Part shown: positions 36,660-47,581 of the stretch, piece by piece
Numbering within the stretch: position 1 is the stretch's first letter
How the letters are laid out: the number at the start of each line of letters is the position of its first letter
Assembly: GCA_016946835.1 (NCBI GenBank)
Contig: JACVTC010000102.1
Location: forward strand, 96,001 to 160,000
DNA length: 64,000 nucleotides
Direction of reading: 5' to 3'
Source: Neocallimastix lanati (nom. inval.)
Lineage: Eukaryota; Neocallimastigomycota; Neocallimastigomycetes; Neocallimastigales; Neocallimastigaceae
Notes under the pieces: generated by a model
Seen by the model: only the letters and a program-made list of their open reading frames with translations
Databases searched by the model: none
What the model was told of the DNA's origin: nothing
Program-made: the position numbers and the translations under genes

Positions 36660-37015
36660 CAAAATATATGAATAAAATAAAATAAAATTTAATAAAAATA
36701 AAAAAAATAATAATAATTAAATGATATTTAATAAAAATACAAATAATAAATAATAAAATGTAAAAAAAATAATAATATAAAATAAATAAAATAAAATAAA
36801 TAGTTGAAATAATAAATATAAAGTACAGATTGAATAAAATAAAATAAAATAAAATAAATAGTATAAATATGAATATAAGGTACAGATTGAATAAAATAAA
36901 ATAAAATAAATAGTTAAAATATAAATATAAAGTACAGATTGAATAAAATAAAATAAAATAAATAGTTAAAATATAAATATAAAGTACAGATTGAATAAAA
37001 TAAAATAAATTAAAT
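36660..37015. repeat. AAAAT-rich tandem repeat with AGTACAGATTGAAT core
   Basis: Immediately 3' of the giant secreted gene lie about four units of 50-55 bp: ATAAAGTACAGATTGAATAA, then several AAAAT, then AATAGTTAAAATATAAAT. The reverse complement of one unit stands at 50372-50415 beside a pure (TTTTA)n array. The AAAAT part therefore looks like the slippage-prone component of a dispersed module. Confidence 0.85.
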
Positions 37016-37224
37016 TAAATTTAATTAAATTAAATCTAAAAAAAAAATAATATAAAATTACAAATATTAATAGAATTAATATAAAATATAGTAAAATAAA
37101 GTAAAAGAGCAATATTTAAAAAAAAAATTAAATAAAATAGTACAAAATAACGAAAAAAAAATAAAAAAATTAAAAAAAAAAAGAATTTGCATAATGAAAT
37201 AAAATACAAATATTGAAATAAATA

Positions 37225-37445
37225 AAAATAAAATCATTTCTGGTGAATGTTCAAAAAACCATTCTTGGTGCTATCTGCGGCTTTCTTTACCGAAATTATG
37301 CCTAGGGCAGTACTCGACAAGGGTTGTTATTCCAATGACATAAGTTTAAACCAACCAGGAGTGTCAATGGTGAAAATATAATAAGAAAGGCAAGTAGGAC
37401 CAATGCTCTGAAGGAGAAGACCATAATTTCTTTCAGATAGTCAAT
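37225..37445. other. GC-richer island, unassigned
   Basis: About 220 bases of balanced composition in AT-rich DNA, similar in texture to the SINE-like copies but without their shared blocks. On the plus strand one frame reads VQKTILGAICGFLYRNYA, on the minus strand a hydrophobic stretch. Neither is convincing. It is probably a relic of a transposon. Confidence 0.3.
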
Positions 37446-38020
37446 TCAAACTCTAATTCTGAATAAAAATTTCATTTAAACAGAAATATTATAATTTGGA
37501 GGTGAGGTTAGTTGTATATTTCACAATACTATTTTAAATATTATAATGCTCTATTTGGATAAATAATATTTATATTTCATTTTTATTAATTGTGTGTTTT
37601 TTTTTTTTAAAAAAAAATAATCATGTAATTAATAAATGAATAAATAAATAAAGCTAAGATTCGAAATAATTATATTTGTAAAAAAAAAAAAAAAAAAAAA
37701 AATCTTTATTTTTCTTTTATTTTTTTAGTTTTTGTGTGGGGTATAATAATAGTCTTAATTTTATTTTGATAACATGTGTCGTATTGAATTGTAATGTAAT
37801 TATTTGTTTCATCCTATTGATTTTAAAATATTAAAAAAAATATGTATTTGTAATTTATTTTTAATTCGTATCAAATTATTTTATTTTATTCAATTTCTAT
37901 TTTTTTTATTCTTCTTTTTTTTTTTTTTTTTTTTTTTTTTTCTATTTTTTAGTATTTTTTTTTTCTTTTTATTGTATTTTAAATTGTTAGTATTTTATAT
38001 ATTTTTTAATTCTTTATTTT

Positions 38021-38181
38021 TATTTTTTAAAAAAGAATATTAAAATAAAATTATTTAATTTATAGAATATTTATTATTTTATTTAAAAAATTTTAATAGA
38101 TATAATATTATATAACACAGAATTATTTTATATCCTTTATAGAGAATAATTTTTGTATTAAAAGTTAATTTGTTAAATTAC

Positions 38182-38185
<4 letters not shown>
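38021..38185 (+). repeat. Dispersed AT-rich repeat, copy 2
   Basis: Second copy of the 28851-29020 repeat, same orientation. It ends exactly where the T-run of the SINE at 38182 starts, suggesting that the SINE inserted into this repeat. Confidence 0.7.
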
Positions 38186-38212
<27 letters not shown>

Positions 38213-38540
38213 CTGAAGACTTTTGTTTCCCCCATATATTATTATGGGTATATTTTTGACTGCCATACCGGTACGGCGTCGACGCTCGCAACCCTTGCCA
38301 TTCCTAAGAGAAGCTGAAAACTGTAATTCTCTTAGACAAGGCTTACGAAATGGGATTCTTAAAGTGTTAAAAATAAGGAAAACATACCTATCTGAATATC
38401 ATTTAACACCTAACCTTTTAGGCAAAACCCAGGGGGGAAAAATCGTAAAGATTTGATACTGACGGGGGCTGATCCAGATCCAGCGATTTTTGGTATGATA
38501 AGCCAACGACTTAACAACCCAGGATAAGAACTGGAAGATT
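38182..38540 (-). mobile_element. tRNA-derived SINE, full-length-looking copy
   Basis: On the minus strand the head near 38540 reads TCCTGGGTTGTTAAGTCGTT, similar to the head at 13.15 kb. It continues into an anticodon-arm-like TTGG/CCAA stem and a B-box-like GGATCTGGATCAGCC. The 260-bp body is shared with 49421-49614 (TCAGTATCAAATCTT, TTAACACTTTAAGAATCCCA, CTTGTCT). The body's GCGTCGACGCC matches the GTCGACG core of other copies. The element ends in poly(A) (plus-strand T26 at 38182-38207). The 77-codon frame inside is not a gene. Confidence 0.65.
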
Positions 38541-39030
38541 TGTTTGTTGTGATAAAGAATAAAATAATATTGATATTGTTAAACATAAATTCTATTTAAT
38601 TTATTATATAAAAATATATTATTATATTCTTTACTATTAATAATTTTCTTAAATTCTATATAATAATTTTTATATTAATTATTTTATATTATATTAAACA
38701 TTAAATTTATGTAATTAATTAATTAATATGATTGGATTTAATTATGTAATTAAATAGTATGAAATAGATGTAGAATCCATATTTTATATGAGAGGGTCTT
38801 TCTGAGAAAAGAACTAGTAGAAATAGCGTTGAACATGAAATAGAAATAATAAATAATAGAAAAGTTTCCCATGTTGTTATCAAAATAAATATTAATATTA
38901 ATAAAGTTATTTATAACAATAAAACAATTATATAAATTATAAATAATAAATATTTTTATTAATAATTCTTTAAATAAATTAATTATGTGTAGTAATAAAT
39001 TCTCTTAGTGTAATTTAATCAGTTAATTTA
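38541..39030. other. Gene-free AT-rich stretch
   Basis: No frame was found. A small GC-richer patch at 38760-38880 (GAGAGGGTCTTTCTGAGAAA) has no recognised identity. Confidence 0.5.
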
Positions 39031-39039
39031 TTTATTTAT

Positions 39040-39600
39040 TAATGTTTTCCACTCCTTACATTATGAACCTCAACAATTGTGATACGTGACCACTATAAAT
39101 AGGGTATATAGGTAGATTCTTTAGGTTAAAGAAATACTTAAATATTATTGGTTAGTAATAATTTTAAAATAGTATATATATAATTTTAGAATAATAATTA
39201 TTAAACGGGGGATTCTTTTATTAATAAGTTTATTCTTACGGTAAATTAATCCACATAAATAGCTATTTTTTTATATTTTAGTTTAGTCTAGTTAAAGAGA
39301 GATATTAATGTTTTATTATATTTATTGATTTATAAATTAGATGAATATATATATTTGAGATAATTAATTATAACATTTATTTAAGAGAGTAATAATAATA
39401 ATTTATGTAATAATTAATAATTAATAATAAATAAAGAGAATATTAAAAAGATATATTTATTTCTTTATTTTGTATTATTTTATGCGTTATTTCTATTTAA
39501 TATTAGAATATATTATTTTGTTATAATTCCTTATTGACATTGCCCGTAAATAAATATTGATTTAGATACATAAATAAAATATCGTATCAGTTGTAAAAGG
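39040..39600 (+). repeat. Possible solo LTR or LTR fragment
   Basis: A promoter-like CACTATAAATAGGGTATATA at about 39093-39112 lies near a TG-starting segment. About 480 bp further, GTATCAGTTGTAAAAGG resembles the TGGTATCAG primer sites of gypsy-type elements. It lies left of the Ty3/gypsy relic but points the other way. Without a second copy the boundaries and the call remain uncertain. Confidence 0.3.
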
Positions 39601-40049
39601 TCGGTTTAATGTAACTAAAATAACGAATAACAGACTAAACAAAGACTAAGATAACTTAACACCTCTCAATTCGAGTTGCTAAAATAAACATTAAAATTAA
39701 TTATAATTATTTAATTTAAATACTTAAGAATATAGCACAGCTCTTTATAACTCTATTCGTTATTAGTTACTGGGCTTAGACTAAGATATTTTATTTATTT
39801 TTAATAATTAATTTTTATTTATTAATATAAATATTTATTGTAATAATTTACGTTAATAGTAACGCTATTGCGTTACTGTTACATGTGCAATTATTTTTAT
39901 ACATGTAAATAAATTAATGATTGGTAAATAATTTAATTTAACATGATTTACTAACCATCTAATAAAACTATATATGACTAAATAACTAATAATAAAATAA
40001 ACTATAAAATAATAAAATTTAATGTACAAAATTTAAGTAAAGATTTTAT

Positions 40050-42310
40050 TTGATTAGCTGGAATTGGTTAGACCAAAAGGAATTACCAAAAACTCGAAGT
40101 ATCAGAACATGGTATTGAAGGCTATTTTATAATCGTCATCTTCACGAATTCTAACCAAGTTGTACGTATATTTGAGGTCAAATTTGGAGAACACTACTGC
40201 TCCCTTCATTGCTTCAAAGACTGGAATAATTCTTGGGATTGGATAGGCATTACATTTGGTCCACTGATTCAGCTTTCTATAATTCATGCATAGTCGTAAC
40301 TCCCCTGACTTCTTGGATACGAACAACACAGGGTAATCTGCCGAAGGATCTTCCAATTAACCCTTTAGCCAGATTCTAATCTATATTTTTTTTTGGCGCT
40401 TTTTCCTCTCAAGGATTCGTAGGATAAATAGCTCCTTCGTAAAGTGATACATCAGACTCTTGCTTAATCTTACAATCATATGGCCTATGCTCTAGTAGTG
40501 TCTTAGCGATTTCTTCTTTGAAGACTTCTGTTAAGTCTCCATAATACTTGTCTATTATTTCACCTATTGATAACAGCTTTTCTAGCCCCACTTTCTTGAT
40601 TGTTGCTGCTACAGAATCTCCTTAGGTTATCATAGCTAAGTGATCCTTTTAATGGCTATTTTTTTGATTAACTTTTTCCGTAGGGTTTTTCTCAATTTTA
40701 TTCTCCTTTAGATTTTTAGCCTTTTGTGCTTTGAACCAATATGCCCATCTATCATAATATACTAAATAATCGTAATAATCTTATGTATATTCTATTCCTC
40801 TCTCACTGTAGAATTGTCTAGTTAAATAATATACTATATTTTTTAATTTCTGTTTATCTATCAACTGATTAATAATCTTAGTAATTCTTATTGTAAGTTG
40901 AATTTCCTTTTTCACAGCTACATCTTTATCATCTTGTAACTGTACCATGTAGATATTTTAACTTTCACACTCTTCTGGTGAATCTACATCTGGTAACCCT
41001 GGCCTTTCGCCATCAATTTTTTATACTTTTAGCTGTTTATCATGGACGTCAATCTTCCTATAGATTAGGTGTCTCTCTATGAATCTCGAATCTAATATAA
41101 CTGTTCTGGACGTAGCCTCGACTAGCCTACATCTAGTATTAAAGTTATACCATTTGACTTTACCAGTACGCTAGGTTAAAGGGTTAAAGGAGTTCAAAAA
41201 CGAACGAACCTTAGAAGAAGGTTCTTTCGTTTTTGAACTCCTTTAATAACCTGTTCATCAGTCTCTGTGGTTGCGGGTCATCTCTTTGCTTAAATACTTT
41301 GTCCACCTGATACAACTTTTTTGTAGTCCTTGTATGTGGTCCTCTATGAAATACAACATCGCCGTGGGTTCAGTTTGGTAGTAATTCTGATGTCTACCAA
41401 AGTACCTTTTTAACCTATTGATAAATGATTCTACATCCCCTGTTTCACCATTGAACATTGGGATGTCTCTTTCGTACTCCTCAGGATACGCATCCGTCAT
41501 CACCACATCTTCTATCGCTCTCTTTGTAAGTATAGACAGCGTGAGTAGATGATAAGTTCTATATTTTGCTTCTTTTGTATCAATATATAGTGGGAAGGGT
41601 TTACTTGTCAACGCATGAGCTCCGTTTTGGGCTTCCCAAGCCAGCTTTCCCAGTCGCTCGATCTCGTACTGTTGAGCGTGATTTACAGCCATTAACTTTT
41701 CAATCTTTTATTCGAGCTCCTGGAGATGTACCCTTTCCCTTTCTTGGTTCGCGTCCAAGAATTCTTTAATCTGACGTATTTTTTGACCTTTCTCCTCTAG
41801 GTCTTCTTGGAAATGTTTTCCTTTTATCTGGTCCTCATCCAGAGAGGTCTCAATCTTCTTTATTTCATTATCAACAGCAGCTCCTTTTCCTTTGCTTTCA
41901 GCTATCTGCTGGTTCAAAAATTCTTAAACTTTTCGAAGCTCCACTACCCTAGCTTGACTACTAGTCTCCTCCTCATCCACCCTTCTCTCAACCTCACCAA
42001 ATCGTTGGTCTACGAATGGAATAAAATTACTAAGTTCGGCCTCAATCTTCGTGAACCTATGGTCGCTCTGAGTTTGCATCATCTACATTCTCGATACCAT
42101 CTGTTGCTGGGTGCTGATCAGCATGTTTCTAAATTCTTCCATTTATTTTTTCAATAGGGCAACAAAGTCTGTAGCTTCAACATTGATATTTTTGATTGAA
42201 CTCTCCATTTGGGTAGTTCCTGGCTTTCTAGCTTCTGGATTGCTGGCTTCAGGTTTACTAGCCTCAGGCGCAGCAGCTGGTTTGGGTTTCGATGTAGCTG
42301 GCTTCAGATC
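40050..42310 (-). pseudogene. Ty3/gypsy retrotransposon relic: gag and partial pol
   Basis: From right to left: a Pro/Ala-rich start (KPATSKPKPAAAPEASKPEA), a coiled-coil region (42150-41710) and the capsid-type domain (MFNGETGDVESFINRLKRYF, 41692-41258). A foldback follows at 41184-41246, then decayed protease/linker sequence. The RT entry block is DYPVLFVSKKSGELRLCMNY and VVFSKFDLKYTY (40356-40102), with FGLTN just after a shift near 40100. The relic stops before the RT catalytic motif, so the second half of pol is missing. At least four gag stops lie where Gln codons would be expected. The RT peptide pattern is typical of Ty3/gypsy rather than copia. Confidence 0.8.
41184..41246. repeat. 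Near-perfect inverted repeat, 29-bp arms, 5-bp loop
   Basis: The arms 41184-41212 and 41218-41246 are complementary except at one position, with loop AGAAG. The right arm still codes the gag continuation (LLKEFKNER on the minus strand). The left arm is its inverted copy. It sits exactly where the gag C-terminus and zinc knuckle should be, so it marks a fold-back duplication with deletion. Confidence 0.9.
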
Positions 42311-42319
42311 ATAAACAGT

Positions 42320-43565
42320 TCAAACTAGCTAGGTTTTGCATAACTAACATATATCATCTACATATATCAACATATGCATATAAAACTAGTATATTTGTAT
42401 ATGTGTGTAATTTGGTAACTTTTATACATATAATTGATATATAAACAGTGATAGTTTTGATTGTTTATTGATAGGGTTTTTGCACAATATTTAGCATTAA
42501 ACAGCATACAAATACTAAGATTACGTGAGTTTTATTAATTATTTTTATATTTTATTTATTATTTTTATATTTTATTTATTACTTTTACGATTATTATGAA
42601 TACTGAATTTGAATGCCTTTTGATACTAAATCTAGATTAAACATTCATCAAACAACAATGCTAAAACACATATGATTGATATATAATGATGGCAGTTTTA
42701 AGGCATTCAAATTCGATTATATTTTAGCATAAATATTGTATAAAACCTATAACGTTAATATATATTAATTAACTGTCCAATCGTAAAATGTATTTGAATG
42801 CCAATTTATGCTAATATTAGTCTAAAACTATATATGTGTATGATTAACAAAAAGTGTTATATATATGAATAGCTCTAGCAGTTTTTGGTATTCAAATACA
42901 TGATATGTTTTTAGCATATATATTGATATAAATGATATGGTTTAATTGATTATATTTATATGCCATTTTAGCATTAATTTATCAAAAAATATATATGATT
43001 TCGATTGTTTATTTGATACTAGTTTTGAACAATATTTGTATAGTTTAGCATGCAAATACAATATTCCAACATTCTGGACATTATATTAATTAACTAACGA
43101 TATAGGGTTTTGATGCTAAAGCTATGCTAAAACTGCTATTAAAGTCAATCAATCAAAAATAAAATAAAAATAAAATAAAAATAAAATAAAAATAAAATAA
43201 AAATAAAATAAAAATAAAATAAAAATAAAATAAAAATAAAATAAAAATAAAATAAAAATACAATAAAAATACAATAAAAATGCATATCTTACACATTCAG
43301 AATTTTAGCATATATATAGGATAAAAATCATATCAAATATATATATTTAATTTCTGGACAGTTAATTAAAAATGATAAACAGGTGTAGTTTTTGCATATA
43401 TTTAGTATAAAAACCATATGATTTAAAACCCTACAAAATATGAGATAATGATTGAGCGAATGAATGGTTAAATGAAATGAAGCGAGTATAGGAGAGTAAG
43501 ACTCAAGCACGAAGCCTGCGACTGCGTAAAGTTCCGGATCACCCGAGAATGAGCGAAATGTAATC
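42320..43565 (-). other. Presumed Ty3/gypsy leader and LTR remnant
   Basis: Right of gag, 1.1 kb of non-coding DNA holds repeated, inverted short motifs (TTTAGCATA, TTTGAATGCC and complements) spaced by 60-180 bp. It also holds an (AAAATAAAAT)n array at 43157-43285. Positions 43430-43565 are GC-richer (CGGGTGATCCGGAAC, CTCTCCTATACTCGC on the minus strand), as in an LTR R-U5 region. No partner LTR was found at the left end, so this is inference from position. The 79-codon frame here is not supported as a gene. Confidence 0.4.
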
Positions 43566-44281
43566 AATGAATTAGTGAGAGAAATTATTGAAATATTTAT
43601 AATATGCTATAATAAATTGTTATTGATACTATATACCAATTAACATATTTTTCTAATTTTAACATAATGATAAATATGTTTTTGTTAGAATTAATTACAA
43701 TAAGCGTTCCATTTCATAAAATTCAAATATTGTTCTAAATTAAATTGAAATAATTTCTGAATTGCAATTACTAAAACACATCAATTATATAATTCCGTTA
43801 TAAAACAATATAAATCAATCCTGTAATTATTATTAGATTATTTAAATAATTTATGATTATATCTACTGGCTCTTTAACCATTATCATTAAAATTTTATCT
43901 AAGATATCTATTATTATATATTAAAATTAGTTGTTTATTTCTTGATTAATTTTGATCAAGTTAAAATTTAATAATCATCAAAATTAATTTATAATGAAAT
44001 TGAACTTGATTTTTGGAATATATATGATATATATTATTCCACTTATTAGAATTATATTTAATAAATAATAAAACAATTTATTTGAAATTATTAACAATTA
44101 ATGTTTTAAAATTTAATTAAATTGTAAATTTTAATTTAATATATAATTTTATTTTAATATTAGTTTTCCATATATTATTTTCCAATATATAATAAACTTA
44201 TATATGAAATTTAAATAATTCGATATTTACAAATATATTTATCAAATATATTTAAAAAAATCGAACTATTTATATATACTT
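43566..44281. other. Gene-free AT-rich stretch
   Basis: Short imperfect palindromes only. No frame or recognised repeat. Confidence 0.6.
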
Positions 44282-44371
44282 TACACATTCTCCATCAATG
44301 CATAAGCTATATGTACATTCATCATCAGTTACACATGAATCCCCTTCTAATTTACCACAATTCATATAATT
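44282..44371 (-). pseudogene. Duplicated Cys-rich module fragment
   Basis: About 30 residues on the minus strand, MNCGKLEGDSCVTDDECTYS then LCIDGECVKY, match the module at 45690-45600 almost word for word. It stands alone, without a membrane segment or upstream exon, 1.3 kb from its likely parent. It is a partial duplication. Confidence 0.75.
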
Positions 44372-45411
44372 AAGAAATTGTTAATATATTAACAATTTAC
44401 AAAATAGAAAAATGGAAACTTTAATTAATATAGAATTCAATTAAAGTTTTTAAGTAACACAAAAACTATTTTGTAGTTGGTCTTTAAAAATTAAGTACTA
44501 AAAAATACTAAAAATCGAAAAAGACTTAATGGTGTGTGGAATAAATTTATTTAGAAAATTTTAGATCCAATAACATGTGCTATTACAACATAAAATTATG
44601 ATAATTAAATTTATTTATTAATAATACAAATATTATCATTACTATTACTATAGAATAAATAAAATTATAAAAAAATCCAATTTTTAATAAATTTATTAAA
44701 TAATTGTAATAAATGGTTATTTAATAAAATTTTTATATTCAAATTTGGAAAAATAATTATTATTTTTTTTTTAAATTTTTATGTTGTAATTTTAATATTT
44801 TCAATGTAATTTTTTTTTAATTTTATTTTATAAATATTACGCATATCAATAATAGTTTTAGAATAATTTTTTTTTTTTATAATATTTATAATAATTAAAT
44901 TTTCTTTAATCTAAAAATATAATTCGATATACATTATACTATAATTACTAATATATTAAATTATAATTATAATTAAATTTAAATATATATATATATATAT
45001 ATTTTTAGAAAGAATTATACTAAAAATGCAAAGAATTCGAAAATAAAAGTATTATTTAAAGCTATCTTAAATAATTTTTGTTATATTTAATATAAAAATC
45101 TTTTATTTTTATTATTTTTTTCTTACATAAAAATTCCACTAATTTTACAATACAAAAATTAACACTTAAACAATAAATTCAATAATTAACAATAAATCTT
45201 TTGAAAATTAGATATTAGTGAAAATATATACATTTATTTATTTAATAATAAAATTAAACTTTGAATTAATTGAGTCTATAAAAGTATATTTAGATTAAGT
45301 AAATCTTCAACTCCATATTACGAATGTTTAATGTAGCTTTAGTAATTGATCTATGGTACAATACTATACAATTTTAAAAATGTTTCACATTTGAATTTTA
45401 ATATTTTAGTC
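44372..45411. other. Gene-free AT-rich stretch
   Basis: Separates the duplicated Cys-rich fragment from the pseudogene. Nothing else was found. Confidence 0.6.
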
Positions 45412-46150
45412 TTAATATTTATGTAACCAAATCGATAATATAATAAAAGTCGTCACTACTGCGAAGAATATAATCTTTTTATGGTTCTTTAGTTGGTGGA
45501 TATAACAGTAGCAGTAAGATGGACATAGAATAAATACTGTTATACCTAGAAAGATATACGCAATAATAATTAAATTATCACTATCAGATGGACCATTTGA
45601 ATACTTTATACACTCTCCATCAATGCATAAGTAATATGTGCATTCATCATCAATTACACATGATTCCCCTTCTAATATATCACAATGCAATAAGACTAGC
45701 TCTTCCGGAACAGTATCAGCTTTACATAGACAACATTACATTCCATTAAATTAACTTTGGCATTGTATCTACAAAGACCAACTGGATGATTGTCAAACGG
45801 AATATCATGCCTTATAATTTTGGCTTCATCTTTAAATGTACAATTACCAAATAGACATTGAGAAGCATGAGTGCACCCTAGATATAAACATATATCCTTA
45901 TAGCAATCATATGTTTCTTTAAGATCTGTTATCGAATTTTGACTATAATGGTAAATAATAATTAATTCACTTGAACCATTTTCTTTTTTTTCTTAACTAT
46001 TATATTCAAAGTAAATATTATTTTTGCAATAGTTTGTTAAACAATATTTATTTTTTTAATTTAAGCACCTCTTCTATGGATTTAGTTTCGTTAGTGTAGT
46101 TATGTATAAAATAATTTTTACTATTATAATTGGTAATATTATTATAATCC
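45412..46150 (-). pseudogene. Cys-rich single-pass membrane protein, broken
   Basis: Readable pieces from right to left: YNSKNYFIHNYTNETKSIEE, then after lesions GSSELIIIYHYSQNSITDL, KETYDCYKDICLYLGCTHAS and QCLFGNCTFKDEAKIIRHDI. After a shift near 45730 comes LHCDILEGESCVIDDECTYY, a one-helix membrane segment (IIIAYIFLGITVFILC) and a short tail. The repeated spaced-Cys modules (C..D.EC....C.DGEC) outside a C-terminal helix suggest a surface protein with a disulphide-bonded outer part. The same layout occurs at 59008-59514. The family was not identified with certainty; ligand and role are unknown. Confidence 0.65.
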
Positions 46151-46731
46151 ATAAATAAAGGTTTATTCCTCACTATTCATTTTAGATAGTTAATGTTATC
46201 ATTAAACAATTTATATCAAATTACAAATAAATATTCCAATTTTAAAAAATATAAAATTGAAATTTCTTATATTTAATAAACTTATTTATATTTTGTAATT
46301 TATAAGTATGAACTTTCAAGTATTAAAATCTTTTTACATCTATTAAAATTTGATGTAATTTAAATGTTATATAATTTTATTGTACATTTATTAATATGTA
46401 GGAAGTTTAGATGTTATTATTATTATATATTAAATCATTCTATTTTAAACTCTAGTATTTGAGATATGTGTAAATATATTTTAAATATAATAATAATACT
46501 CAGGAAATTTTAGTTTTTGAAGGCTACTATATCATTAAAGTTTATTCATACAAAACATTTAGCTGTAAAAGTTAATAGATATTATATATTTAAATAATTA
46601 CATTATAAAATATAAATAATAGCTAAATTTTAATAATTTTTATCATAAATAAAAGAAATAAATATAAACTAAACAAGTAAACAGTTGCCATTGATGTACA
46701 ATATTTTTGTAATGCACTAATTTCGACAACC

Positions 46732-47200
46732 ATGGAAAATCAATATTCTATAATATCGTCTGATGGAAGTTCATTTACACGTTCCATAGGAGATATTACA
46801 AGTGATTCAAATACATTAACTATTGTTATATCTAATACAATTGAAGTAGCTAAATCTTAAACTAAATCTAATAGTATTAGCAAATCAGATGGAGAATCAG
46901 GTACATCATCTTTAGAAATTACTATTGCAATAGCTCAGTCTAAATTCAATACAGTTTCTGATGAAGGAACTAATACCCACAATGAATAATATTCCGAATC
47001 CAATATTCATTCCATATCTGAAGAAGACAGTCATGCTGTAATTAATACAGAAGGTAAAACTAATGATTTAAATTGAAATTACTATAATGAACATTCAAAT
47101 ACTAAAGAATATTCATATGTAAGTAAAGATGATTATAATAATTATAATAATCAATATGAAGAACTTAATAAATCAGATTATGTTAAAAATAAATATATAT
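46732..47200 (+). pseudogene. Ser-rich protein relic, three in-frame stops
   Basis: From the ATG at 46732 one frame keeps coding composition for about 155 codons, interrupted only by TAA, TAA and TGA and no shift. The sequence is rich in Ser/Asn/Thr/Glu (SISKSDGESGTSSLEI, SEEDSHAVINTEGKTND). It ends in the T-run at 47222. It resembles the end of the relic at 6216-7215 (THTE, GSHSEAKN), so both may come from one Ser-rich family. Function is unknown. Three separate stops make this a true pseudogene rather than a sequencing artefact. Confidence 0.6.
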
Positions 47201-47222
47201 ATATTATTTTATTTACTTTTTT

Positions 47223-47257
<35 letters not shown>

Positions 47258-47581
47258 TACTTTTTACTTTATTGTTACTTATATTTTACATTAACAAATA
47301 TTATTAATTAAAATGATAAAATATTTTATAATAATAAAAATAATAAAAGTATTTAAATGAAAAAAAATTTTTTTTTTTGTAAAATTAAAGGCATTAAAAG
47401 ATTTTAAAAATTTTCTTTTTAAAATTTATTTATATATATATTACTTTTATTAATATTTATATCAATTATTTTATTTTTTTTATTCTTTTTTAAATTTCAT
47501 AAATTATATTTTTTTAATAATATTTTTTTATAAAAATAAATAAATATATATATATATATATTTATTATACGCATAAAAAAA

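Noticed and set aside
38223-38456. 77-residue protein
   Set aside because: Lies wholly inside a SINE whose other copies break this frame.
43328-43567. 79-residue gene
   Set aside because: Position right of the gypsy gag and lack of any domain fit an LTR/leader remnant better.
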